From: Macrotrachela quadricornifera
Taxonomy: Eukaryota; Rotifera; Eurotatoria; Philodinida; Philodinidae
Direction of reading: 5' to 3'
Assembly (NCBI GenBank): GCA_022393335.1
Contig: JAJEKB010021111.1
Span: 698,735 to 762,734 of the forward strand
Length of the DNA stretch: 64,000 nt
The notes under the pieces are model-generated. The model searched no databases. It saw only the letters and a program-made list of their open reading frames with translations, and had not been told where the DNA came from. Position numbers and translations under genes: made by a program. Shown in pieces: positions 1 through 10,860 of the stretch. Every line of letters begins with the position of its first letter. Positions within the stretch are counted from its first letter, which is position 1.

Positions 1-1020
1 CTTCTCCACAATATGAATTACCTATTTTCCTCATTATTCAGATTAGAAATGCAAAAATTTAGGATAACACTCATTTAATTCCAATAAATTAAATGTCAAA
101 GTTTGAGCAATTTTCGATTTGTAATAAAGAAGAAGCATCATCTTTTCAGAAAAGTACCAAGACTTTTGAATCACTCTGTAGATATGAATACACCAGGGAC
201 GGCGGAGCCCATAGGCTTGGAGAGGCTCAGATATTTGAAAAATTTTCACAGATCTCATTCTGGCTTTATTTTTCGGCAGTGATAACTATTTGAACAAGTA
301 TTACTTGATTTTTAGAAAAAGCTTATGTTCAGTCCGATGTTAGACGACAACCATTTATAACTGTATTCATTTCGACACATCTTCACATATTACTACTAGC
401 GATTTTTTGATGAAGACGATAGTCAACGCGTTGAACATATCACTGGTGCTCGGCGTATTTTTATCTATCACTAAAACTTTTATCATCATCCTCACTTCAT
501 TGTTTTAAGATTTTGAACTGATAATCAGTAATCTTTACTTTGTGTTTTATGAGAAGGACATTGCAATGAGTTCCATTTTCTGTTACTTTTTCACGATAAT
601 TCGAATATTCTTCTTCTTATTGTTATTATTATTAAATATATATATTTAGAACAATTTCATTCGCATACGTTTCGAAAGCATCAGCTTTCTTTAGTGTGTT
701 GAATTCAAAACAGAACAACAAAATTACAAGTGCACTATTTTGTATATACATGTCTTTTTTTAATCTTTTTTTACAATACTGATGCAGAAGATGAACTATA
801 ACTTATCTCGTCGAATTGACCATCTTGTTTCTTCATTCATCCCGTAATTATAGGGAAAAGATAAAAGAACAAGTATATACACATATGTATATTATATATG
901 ACTTTTTTGTTTTCTTTAGTCAAGATTTAAGTCTTTTTTACTTGTGTTGATGATTAATTAATAAACTTTGCTAGTGCAATAGAACTTTTGATCATTTTCC
1001 AAGCATATAAATGGGTGGAT
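1..1020. other. AT-rich stretch with no supported gene
   Basis: Only short reading frames without recognisable domains occur here. The stretch contains poly-T and TA-rich runs (for example about 620-650) and nothing I can assign. Confidence 0.5.
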
Positions 1021-1109
1021 GCAGTCATATCTCTTTAAAAGTTGTGATGGAGCAATTGAAAAATGCTGTTTTTACAATTTTATTCGGAAAAATTTTTGAG
1101 CCTTCTCTA

Positions 1110-1505
1110 AATTGAAATCGTTCTGCTGTCCCTGACTTGAAACGAATACAGATTTGGAAATAAATTACTATTAACCATTGCGCGAAATTCTTCGTTGGGA
1201 ATACCGAATGGAGATGAGATAATTAACGATTGGAGAAATATGTCGATGGGAATGATGTATCAACTGATGTTATATTCAACGATTTGACTTGTGCACCAAT
1301 TTGTGAAAGAATTTTTTTCCAGAAATTAACATTCTTTATTGGCAATTCTAAATGATTTGAATAATATTGATTTTCTAATAATAAATTGTTGAATCGCTGA
1401 TCAAAATAGAAAAATGTGTAGATAATGTCATTAGTTGATAAATACTCAAATATATGAAAGAGAATTTCTGTTGGAAATTGATCGAACGCGATCGTTTGAT
1501 TCTTC
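1110..1505 (-). pseudogene. F-box protein relic
   Basis: Reading the minus strand from about 1490 downward gives an F-box-like start, FPTEILFHIFEYLSTND, then IIYTFFYFDQRFNNLLL, then NFWKKILSQIGAQVKSL. The LPxEIL..IF.YL pattern followed by 'FxxLNxRFNNLL' is the layout of the large bdelloid F-box family, whose members are thought to act as substrate adaptors of ubiquitin ligases. The frame is broken by a stop just upstream of the F-box (TAG, which could instead be an intron acceptor) and by another at about 1245. No later leucine-rich part can be followed. This is probably a decayed copy. Identification is by eye from the F-box pattern only. Confidence 0.5.
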
Positions 1506-1509
1506 TACG

Positions 1510-4500
1510 TTGTATTTATGGAGCGCATTTTTGAAAGAGAATTGTGCATTGTTGTTTCTATGACACACATCATCGATGAATTATGTTTTCATATGACTGA
1601 TTGGGTTTTTATTTTTATTTTGATAACACCAAAAAATTCCATTTGCAATGTTTCGTTAATAAATAAAAAACATATCTTTCATAAGTTTTCACTCGATACA
1701 TTTCTTTCATCGTGATATGTTGGACAAATTTACTCTCTTTATTCATATTAAGGGTGAGGCAAACAAACCACGATCCGGATTTCGACCTTACTTAATGACT
1801 GCATCAGATGGTAATGACTCTGTATCTGTTTCAGATAATCCAGAGAGCACAAACAAGGTAGATAATCTATTGAAATACGAAAAGTTCATTAAAGATTGGT
1901 TCGTAATGATAGATGGGTTTACATTGGTGCTGATGCGAGCAAATATGCTGCGTATCGATATTGCTTGAAGGTCTGGTCAGATATGTTCGACTTAGTATCC
2001 GTTCGCTTCCTACAAAGATTTTTTCTTGAAGGGTGTGGAAGATGAGCCTCCAGATCATCCTACGCTAACTCTTTGATTTCAAATAAATCAATCAAATCAG
2101 ATACAGTTTAGATTGTTGTCAAGGTTTATCTCAGATTTCATCAAACAGAAATTCGTTCCGTATGATCGAATCTCATGTCGATGACAAGTTGATTCCCTTT
2201 TAGCTAATTCGAAACAAATAGCGTTGACTTTGTCTTTTTCTCCTCGGTCTGTTCTCTTGATGACTGTCAAGTCTTATGCCGAAAGGAACATCTTCAATCA
2301 GACAAAGTGGATTAGAAATGGTCGGATATTTATTATGTGCTGCCAATTGTAAGCGACACAGTGATTGTCCTTTAACATTTCTCATGAGAATGTCTGTAAT
2401 TGATGGTTCAGTCTCGTAATATTTCTACCATTAATTAGCATGCTATGTCTCCATTCCTGTTTTAGCTTTTCTTTTAACTTATCGTATTCTCCATTTTTAC
2501 ATTTCGTCCATAGTGTATAATACATTTTTCTCGTTGTAAAATTACAAGAAGTCCACACTGAATACTTTCTGTACTCGCAAAGGCTCGACAAAATATTACG
2601 AATCATTCTCCTATTTTTTGGCAACGATACAATATGTCTTTCCATTACATGAGTCATCCGCATAGAGAGAAAAAAAATTTGATTGACGCACATACTTTTG
2701 TTCTTACATAGAGCATACTTGAATGGCGGCCTTCACTTGCAAAGCAAATATTCCATAAGAATATGACGAATGGCACACTTCGTTAACTGTTATCAATGGG
2801 TATTTTTTTCACTTTCAACAACAACAACACGAAGTCAATATACAGGTGAAGTGATGCTGAATCAGTGAGCGTTGCCACCCGTATGACGACATTGGAGACA
2901 CTTTGATGTAAACGAATTTCTTAGACATTGCTATGTAGTGTAATCGACAACAGTATGATTACATACTCTGAAATATCATCTATACTGAAAAAAATATAAG
3001 TACTATGATACATTGTTTCAATAGCTAGACACTTTTCCTAATCTGCTTTATTGGAAACGATTGTGCAAAATAATAGGATAATTTCGTCTAAGCCAATCAT
3101 GAAGACAGAATTTTATATCTCCTGCACAAAAGACTACAAAAAAGTTTTCTAAACAGTGACTTCTCAATCTTTATAATATAAGTTAGAGAGATCCAAATTT
3201 TTTCTAAAGACTTTTCGGAATGAATCTCCCATGAATATGCTGTAATGAAACTGGCTTTTATGATTTGACACCTTGTATGAATATTTTTGAATAAATTGTT
3301 TTTATACGATCAATCTTATCCTATAATTGAATAGCGCTTTTGTAGTTTTAGTTGGAACCAGAATGGAACATTTGGAATATGTTCCTGGGCGAAGCGGCAG
3401 TGTAATTACTAGTGAAAAGCCTTGTCTTTTGAGGTTCTGAGGACCACAGTTTGAACTATAGAAAATGTGATGTTGTCATTCGATAGAGTCCATCAAATTG
3501 TACTTGGAACAATAATAGAAAATTTGGAACACATTTGTAGACTAGTCGACGGTGGTTTTACTGGAATTGGTTGCCAGCTTCATATAAGTGCCTCTTTCAC
3601 CATTCATCCAACAACACTGCAAATAAGAACTTTATTTTCAAACTTTTGTCACGTATTTCCACCCCCTTTTTGTTTTCCTCATTTAAAGAGACAATAAATC
3701 CACATTCGCTTTATTTCTTTCGTTTAACACTGTTAATCTTGTGTATGATTATTTAGATCACTATGAGCAGATATAGCGTCTAAGCCGGCTAAAGAGTTTT
3801 TTTTTAGCAAGGACGAAATCATGATAACAGTAGCTTTACTCACCCTCATCATGACAGAGTTAAAGTCATCTAATGATGATCTTTCAGCAGGGTCGAAATC
3901 TGGATCGTAGTTTGCTTGGGTCACCCTCACCCTCATGGTAGTTATTACTAAGCTTGATTTTTTGTTTTTAAATAATGATTAGTAGTTGATATTCGATATG
4001 AATGGCCCATCTCTATTCATCTGCAGCTTGAAAAGACGATATCTTGGAATTTTGTATACGGAAGCTGTTTTTTTTCACATATGCTTAGGTGTTTCACTTC
4101 AAATATCCGCATGTAAATACCGACAATTTTACTTCATTTACTAATTTTCGTAAACAAGCTTCGTTTGAGTTCCAATTTTTCGCCGAATTTTTGCTACTAT
4201 GCCTTCAAAAGTGAACTGTCCGAATTCCGGCCGGATCGGATAAAAAAAATCAGTCCAGTTCCAACTTTGATTTTAAGGATAGTTTCCTCAGACGAAATAT
4301 TGCAAAGTCCAAATCCAAAAATATATGACGTCAACGACAAGATGCACTGCACTGTTTCAGCTTTCGTTGATGTTCATTATCAAATTGAGTTCGTTGTTTG
4401 TTTTTACACACTTAACACCAAGTATTGTTAAATCATAGCACAGAAGTGCATTTCATGTATAAACTTTTATTTATTCTTTACTGTCCAAAAAGAAATCTGT

Positions 4501-4615
4501 CGAAAGTGATACTATCATTGCGATGAAATCTATTGATTTTCTAATTAAACTAATTGAAGAATAAAGGGTGTGCTGTATTCTCAGCTTAAGATTACTAGTA
4601 ATTACCGGAATTACT
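1510..4615. other. Intergenic, no supported gene
   Basis: Short open frames exist (about 2200-2385 and 2382-2693 on the minus strand) but match no family I know. Around 3770-3935 an imprecise duplication of about 70 bp is visible, in which 'gcaaggacgaaatc..actcaccctcatc' resembles 'gcagggtcgaaatc..gtcaccctcaccctcat'. Otherwise nothing was seen. Confidence 0.4.
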
Positions 4616-4621
4616 GATATA

Positions 4622-6091
4622 CAGGTGAGGCAAAAAATTCTGGGACAATTAAGAATGGATTCCCAAATTTTGCATTTTAATCAAATTAAACTTTTCTTAC
4701 ATGGTAAGTGTAGGCCTCGTTTAAGCTTCTATATTGCACAATTCAATCGCGAAGTTTCTCACTTTAATACAAATATAAAAAAAGAAAAGAATAAAATTCT
4801 TCTGCAGGCAAAAAGTTCTGAGACATATACAACAATCGTTTAAAAAAAGCTGTAAATTAACATATAAAAAATAGAGTTTAACAGAATATGACTTTTCCAT
4901 TCCGTTCAATACATTTATAAATATTTTGGGACATCGAAAACACTAGCTTTTTACAGAGTTCTGGTTTTATAGATAGCCAAATACTTGATAAAGCTTTAGT
5001 TAATTATTGTACCGAAGACATTGGCAAAGCTTTCAATTTATCATCGATAATAGACCACAGATGCTCTATCACATTAAGATCAGGGCTTTTCGCTGGTAAT
5101 TCCAATGATTGAATACCAAGTTCACGAAGTTTTGTTTGTGTTTTTTTTGACACATGATATCGGGAAATATCATGTTGGTAAATATAATTATTTTCCATTT
5201 GATATAACTGCACCGTCGGAATTAAATAATTTTCCAGAATGCCACCATAAACGTCACTATTAGTATTTTCCGTGTAGATTCGAAAGTAACCAGTTCCTTC
5301 GGCTGTAATAACACCCCATAAATTAATACGACCGCCTCCATCAGCAGCTGTCACGTGCATACAACCTTCTTTCCATCGTTCATTTTTAGTACGCAAAATC
5401 TCAACTTCTTTTTTGCGTTTGATACTATAAAATGTGGTTTCATCAGAAAATATTACACGTTTCCAATCATCGATGGTTCAATTCGAATGTTCTAAATACC
5501 AAGCAAGTCTCGTTTTTTCTGATGTTGTTTCGTAAGAAATAATTTTGTAATTCTTGTTTTATATTCATAACCATATTCGTTCAAATAATTAATCACAATT
5601 CTTTTATAAATCGGATTTTTCAATGTTTGGTTCAGTTTACTACATGTTTCACGTGCAAAATAACGACCATGTTTTTTTATTAAACGTTTTAACATACAAA
5701 CATTTCGATCATTTAACTTTTTCGCTCTACCACTGCGCGGTCGATTATAAAAATCACCTCATTCTTTAAAGCGTTTGAAGGTACGTTGAACGGATGTTTT
5801 GGGAATCCCAACGTTCATGCTAATTTCTCGACAGGTCATACCAGTATTTCTCAGAGCAATACATTGGATCCGTTGATAATCACGAGGAACTTTTTGCACC
5901 ATTTTGTTATATTCAATAAAGATTTTTTTGATTTACTGGGATGGAATGTAACTGACTACAAACCGGAACCATGCGATATTTGGAGCACATGTTTTATGAT
6001 TGTCTCGATAACAGAAAACATACATTTCTTATATGATTCAAGGGCTCGACTGAACAAAGACAAGTTGCTCCAGGATTTTTTGTCCCACGTG
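4622..6091 (-). mobile_element. Tc1-like DNA transposon, complete but dead
   Basis: The 1470-bp element has terminal inverted repeats of about 27 bp with 21 matches. The left end begins CAGGTGAGGCAAAAAATTCT, and the right end reads CACGTGGGACAAAAAATCCT on the minus strand. Each end abuts a TA dinucleotide (4620-4621 and 6092-6093), the Tc1/mariner target duplication. The interior holds one transposase-like frame on the minus strand with several lesions. Size, repeats, TA sites and the DD34E spacing of the encoded protein all agree with the Tc1 family. The 21/27 match between the ends indicates an old copy. Confidence 0.9.
4878..5902 (-). pseudogene. Tc1-like transposase pseudogene (DD34E)
   Basis: Starting at the ATG at 5902-5900, the protein opens MVQKVPRDYQRIQCIAL and continues through a helix-turn-helix region (EISMNVGIPKTSVQRTFKRF) and the RPRSGR linker. 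It then runs into the catalytic domain: VIFSDETTF (first Asp), YQHDISRYH (second Asp) and SPDLNVIEHLW (Glu). Exactly 34 residues separate the second Asp from the Glu. Four lesions break it: TGA at 5759-5761 and TGA at 5478-5480, both where Trp is expected; a frameshift between about 5530 and 5490; and TAA at 5004-5006. Beyond that last stop a recognisable C-terminus (CKKLVFSMSQNIYKCIE) runs to 4878. Total span is about 341 codons, the normal Tc1 length. It cannot make active transposase. Confidence 0.88.
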
Positions 6092-6093
6092 TA

Positions 6094-7020
6094 TTTCTTG
6101 GTTGTAGATTAAAAAAAATTTCGAAATTTTCTATGATGGTTTTGTTGATTCATGGGACAACATGAGTTAAAGAGATTTAGTCAGGTACTTTGTTGGCTTT
6201 TTCCTTTCTGTCATTGTATGACTCCGATATTTGCACATCTTATATGTGATTTTTTTTATATTGAAATGTGCGTTTCGTCAGCCGGAGTGGATATTGTTTT
6301 TTTCGCTTGTAAATACGTGAACAGATCAAACTCTCAAACAGCGTCTTCATAATTCTTCTAAAATCTTTGATAATTATTGAAAAAACAAGAATTTTTCGAT
6401 CCATGTTCAGTATTCCTTCAATAAAGTTGTTGAATGATATCTATAAAAACGCTAATATCATTTATAATATGAAATAACATGTAAAAGCTAATAAAGATTA
6501 ATGTCAACGTAAGTGAGCAAAACTTGCCATCTTTCTTTTTGAAACAAATAATTAGTTTTTCTTACATAACTAGTCTAGACTTGAGTTAACGAGTGGATTT
6601 AATAGTTAGCATATTAAAATGAGTTTCCATATCTACTTTTAGTGATAATGAAATGAGACAAATTTTGTAAAGTTTAAATGAAACAATTGAACAAAGTATT
6701 GATATAATACAACTTACCAAGCACGATATGCTCGGTTTAATGATCAATTATTACATCATACTATTACATAAAATTTAGTATTAAATATCAATTCAGTTTT
6801 TGATCATGATCAAGATTTAGTGGCTCAAGAAGAAGATTTTTAATGAAATCTTATATAGAATTTAATACCAATTCTCAAAATTCACTTATGGTTCCCTATT
6901 ATATATTTGTCGTATGACTTATGATTATCTAGTAATCTTGACTCATGTATTACGTTTTTGGGAATTTTGCCTTCATTTCATCATATTTATGAAAATAGAG
7001 AATTTCCAATGTTTGTAATT
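6094..7020. other. Intergenic, no supported gene
   Basis: AT-rich sequence between the Tc1-like element and the HD-domain gene. No homologous frame was seen. Confidence 0.4.
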
Positions 7021-7025
7021 CTTGC

Positions 7026-7037
7026 TCTATATAAAAA
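7026..7037 (+). promoter_or_regulatory. Candidate TATA box of the HD-domain gene
   Basis: A TCTATATAAAAAC-type box lies about 170 bp before the ATG at 7205 and about 95 bp before a well-formed 5'-UTR intron (GT at 7132, AG at 7192-7193). Position and sequence fit a core promoter. No experimental support is available. Confidence 0.45.
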
Positions 7038-7204
7038 CACTTAGTTCTCTCAAACTTACATAGACATACAAACACATTAATATACACAGAAAGAAAAAGT
7101 CGATTCGCTCTCAATTACATACAACTCATTCGTAAGTATTTTCTCCTCACTACAAAACCAGGCCAACTCTCTTGTTTTTATTATTTCATGCAGGTTAATT
7201 TATA

Positions 7205-7795
7205 ATGGTTGTCCAATTAATGTCGAATGAACTGGTAAAAACTTTTGAGGAACTTTTGGTAATAATGAAAGAAACTGAACAAATGAAAGGATTGAATGTT
7301 CATGAGCATGGTTTAGCTGTTGTTGAATCTTACAAGTGGCTTTTATCAGAACTTAATGAAGGAAAAGAAGTTTTTGATTCTATTTTAAATGAATTTTATG
7401 AGAAATTAAAAGATAAAATTTTACCTGATGAAATTACCTTAAGATATCAAGAGTTTCATGATTGTGGTAAACCGTTTTGTTTATTTTATGATGATGAAGG
7501 AAAGAAACACTTTCCTGATCATGCGAATGTAAGTTATCAAGTTTGGTCTACACTTTTTCCTGAGGAAAAACAAGTGCAAGAACTTATCAAACACGATATG
7601 GACTTTCACATATTAAAAGATAATGATTTAATTGAATTATGGAAAAATCCATTGGCTCCAACACTTTATTTTACTGCATGGGCTGAAATTATCGCTAATT
7701 CGAAAATGTTTGGTGGATTCGATAGCCTATCATTTAAGATAAAAAAGAAAAAGCTTGTTCAAGCAGGGAAAAAATATATTTCTATTAGTAAATAG
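7205..7795 (+). CDS. HD-domain protein (putative metal-dependent phosphohydrolase)
   Basis: This is an uninterrupted 196-residue frame. The histidine/aspartate pattern is that of an HD-type metal phosphohydrolase: H33 and H35 (NVHEHG), the H85-D86 doublet (EFHDCGKP), H102 and H106 (HFPDHA) and a second H130-D131 (IKHDMDFH). HD enzymes hydrolyse phosphoester bonds of nucleotides or related molecules; the substrate here is unknown. There is no signal peptide or membrane segment, so a cytosolic site is likely. The start is supported by an upstream 62-nt intron in the 5' leader (7132-7193, GTAAGT..CAG) ending 11 nt before the ATG, and by a TATA box. A single-exon HD gene of this kind looks more bacterial than animal, so transfer followed by gain of a leader intron is possible. 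That last point is inference. Confidence 0.75.
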   Translation: MVVQLMSNELVKTFEELLVIMKETEQMKGLNVHEHGLAVVESYKWLLSELNEGKEVFDSILNEFYEKLKDKILPDEITLRYQEFHDCGKPFCLFYDDEGKKHFPDHANVSYQVWSTLFPEEKQVQELIKHDMDFHILKDNDLIELWKNPLAPTLYFTAWAEIIANSKMFGGFDSLSFKIKKKKLVQAGKKYISISK

Positions 7796-8769
7796 AGCAG
7801 TCAAGCTAAGTTTTTTTTTTTGTATATTTTGTTCTTTTATTTATTTATATTAAACAAGAATTATTTTTTACATAACACTTGTTTGACAGTTCAAGTGAAT
7901 CGATTTTACAGCATTTTGCCTGAAGAGAACATGTCACACTTTTTTACAAGAGAAGATTTACGAGACTACCTTGAGGATGAGTGGATTAAAGCAAACTACG
8001 ACGCGTTTCAACCTTGCTTAAGAATATCTAATTTTTCACATGAGATATGGCCCATCATCTTAAATTAGTTGTAAAAGATGTGAAGCATACGAATACAAAA
8101 AATAAAAATATTGATCACCTACACGACTATTGTCTTTTATCAGTACCTGTTCCAGCTTCATAGAAAGACGTTCGTATAATAAGAAGTACGACGCACTATT
8201 GTAGATAGTCAATGATTTGATCAAAGACTTGTTGGATCTGAAATGATCCTATAGTGTACGATTTATAAGTTCAGAAATATAGGTGTATTGTACAGTATAC
8301 CAAGATTAGATAATGTTCTGTGAATTATTAGAAAAGCAATATATACACAATCAAACACCATCAAGTAATATCAGCAAAGTCACGTGAAAACAAAGAATCG
8401 CTGCAGAAGATAATGATTGTTACAAAGGTGGTGATAAAGATTCTCGAAAGAGTCAAGATGAATCCAAAAAAGTAAAGAAAATCAATTTTCAACAACTGAA
8501 TATCAAATATTCTCATTCTGCTTTGGTTCGAAGATTTATAATCATTAGGTTTCGTGTGTGCACTTATCGATATTCTTCATATTTATTTAATGGTTGTATA
8601 TATATCACTTGGTTTTCGGTCTCTTGAGATGAAGAGATGAACAGCGTTAGCGGAGATGACTATAATTCAACGAGTATAAAATTACCTTTTCTCCTTAACA
8701 GTCATTCTTTGTCTTTTTGATTAATATCTAGACAGTAAAATCTCAAATGATTTTGAGACATATTTTGAA
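7796..8769. other. Intergenic, no supported gene
   Basis: A short frame ends at 8068 but shows no domain. AT-rich sequence continues to the Mutator-like element. Confidence 0.4.
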
Positions 8770-8778
8770 GAGAAGCGG

Positions 8779-10851
8779 ACGTAGGATATCTTAGTTCCCG
8801 ATTCGCTTAGAGAGTAAACCAAGATAGAACTCGACGAGCTCTATTGAATGAACATATATTCTCTTCATTGAACTCCAGAACGATAGCATTCACAAGTGCA
8901 ACCGGAAAATCGATAACAGAAAACGAGGGAAGAATTCATTTTCCATTCACTTGCGTGATACTGTACGCGAAATTTCCAAAGAGAAACGTATACTAGGAAC
9001 AGTATAATCAGCAAGGATTGCATGTGCAAGTGGAACAGTACCAGTTGCATCATTCCCATCTATAAAGAGAAATGCGTAAAGTAAAGATTGTTTCTGTTCA
9101 ATCATTGGTTTTAACACACCATCAGTGGCGTCGAGATGAACTCGTGGATATTTTTCTATCCTGCAATAGTGGAAATATCGTTTAGTTTGTGGCTCAGAAA
9201 ATAAATGAACAGGAAATGGTATTTCTGGAGCGACTTGGACATATCCTTTAAAAAAAATAAAATTAAATACCCAGGTCAAAAAATCTAGTGACTCGGGTTC
9301 CGATACGCACGAGCAATCATCTGACATTCTTAATAAATATCTTTATCAGTTTGTATATACTTCCGATAATCTGATGCCGCTTTCTTTGATTTCTCAATTG
9401 TTTCACAACCTGTGTAATTACCTTCTGCAAGTAAGCTTTCATCAGGAGCTTTTAATTGTTCACAAAGTGTTGTTAAAGGTTCGATTTCATTCGCGTGTTT
9501 TCCTAAGAAAAGAAGTTCATATCAAATTATTTTTCAAAAAAAAAGTAGAGCTTTGTAACGACAAGCACAAGAAATAATACTAATGCGTTTACATCAGTTT
9601 CACCACGAAATATTATCAAATATAATCTTGTGCATTGGCTGCCAGTGTATGAGGCACGAAACCAGAAACTGCTATACATTCACTTTCTTTGTCCTTTTTT
9701 CACATACGATTTTCCAAATTTTACAGCATATTTAATTCCACCTGATGATAACTTGCCAGCAAATATATCCGCCCAACCGTTATCCAATTGTTGACGCATA
9801 CGACTAAATGCGGTCTTCCTTTCACTTGTAGTTAGAACAAATGATATCTCAGTGAAGCTTGAAGTCGTAGTGCTATTGTCACCAACATTTTCTGATTGGT
9901 TACTTCGTGTGTTTGGATGACCACGCAATGGCAATGATGCATTGGTAAGTAAAAGTGCACTGTTTGTCTCTGATGCAAAACCGTCACTGTCTCTTCCACC
10001 TTCTGCATTTCTAACAATTGTTTTTTTTCTTTTCATTGACTAATACGCGAATATTATGACGCTTCATATGCCAAACCTTATACAACTGGAAATGTGTTTG
10101 TTCACCTCGATCTTGGTTTAACTTATTGATAACTTGATGCAGAGAGAACTTGATAATCAAGTACTATCACTTAACCACCATGTTTCCTTTTCCAATCGAG
10201 CAGTCAGATTATCAAGCGAATCAATAGCATTAATCAATTGATCTAATTTAATTCCAGGAAAAATATAAGTATCATTACCCTTTTCACTCATGTTTGATCC
10301 CGTCATTTCTCAATCAGTTAAAATCTAGTCGAGTTGCAACAGAAGAAACTATTTTGAATATTTCGTAAAAATATATGCGTAAGAGAAAGTTGATAGCTAT
10401 GTGTTTTTGTAATCATACGTATTAATTGGTTGAACAGAATTATATTTTTTTTAAATCTTTCTTCTGGCAGAAAGAAATAACCTGACGGACCAATGATAAG
10501 CAACGTATAATCATATAGTGTTATTTTATTGGCCGAGACATGAGTTTTTTTTTCACTTTCATCAATTGATGATAAGGATCAATCACACGTTTTACAATCA
10601 ACAACTACATCACAGATATCATCGTACGCGATATTTTAATGAATAAAGAGAGCAAAATAATGCAATAGATTTATCAAAACGACGATTTCATCGCTGTTTT
10701 ACTGATATTTCGATATTTTCTCCTCGATAACAGGGTCGAATATAGAAAGTAATGTGTCCATTCGAGAGACCTCGTCGAGTTCTACCCTGGTCAACTTTTG
10801 GTCCACCTTGGTCCACTCTGTAAGCGAATCGGGAACTAAGATATCCTACGT
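8779..10851 (-). mobile_element. Mutator-like (MULE) DNA transposon, decayed
   Basis: The two ends form long inverted repeats. ACGTAGGATATCTTAGTTCC at 8779 is repeated inverted, ending at 10851, and the similarity continues through CGATTCGCTTA.AGAGT..ACCAAG to a TAGAACTCGACGAG block, with about 25 bp deleted from the left arm. The flanks are gagaagcgg (8770-8778) and gaggagcgg (10852-10860), which match at 8 of 9 positions. A 9-bp target duplication and long terminal repeats are hallmarks of the Mutator superfamily. The minus-strand content (see the pseudogene entry) includes a 'HLDATDG' motif of the kind seen in invertebrate MULE-like transposases. Size is about 2.07 kb. Confidence 0.78.
8947..10291 (-). 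pseudogene. MULE-like transposase relic
   Basis: Minus-strand coding traces run in order. The first begins MSEKGNDTYIFPGIKLDQLI at 10291. Next comes a 118-codon frame at 10036-9680 ending GWADIFAGKLSSGGIKYAVK. Then come GETDVNALVLFL near 9600, EPLTTLCEQLKAPDESLL near 9450, and finally 9327-8947, which contains YPRVHLDATDGVLKP and a following LLYAFLFI segment. The 'hLDATG' plus hydrophobic-strand pattern resembles the catalytic core entry of MULE-like transposases. Frameshifts and stops separate the pieces (for example TAA at about 9336). The superfamily call rests mainly on the element ends; the protein similarity is from memory. Confidence 0.55.
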
Positions 10852-10860
10852 GAGGAGCGG

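Noticed and set aside
2200..2693. Two overlapping minus-strand frames
   Set aside because: Basic composition and no recognised family. Possible decayed sequence, but not callable.
5786..6112. Plus-strand 108-codon frame
   Set aside because: It overlaps the Tc1 transposase N-terminus and right terminal repeat in antisense; a shadow frame.
7820..8068. 82-codon plus-strand frame just after the HD gene
   Set aside because: No domain, and it begins in T-rich 3' flank. It could contain a short coding relic (FFTREDLRDYLEDEW), but this cannot be supported.
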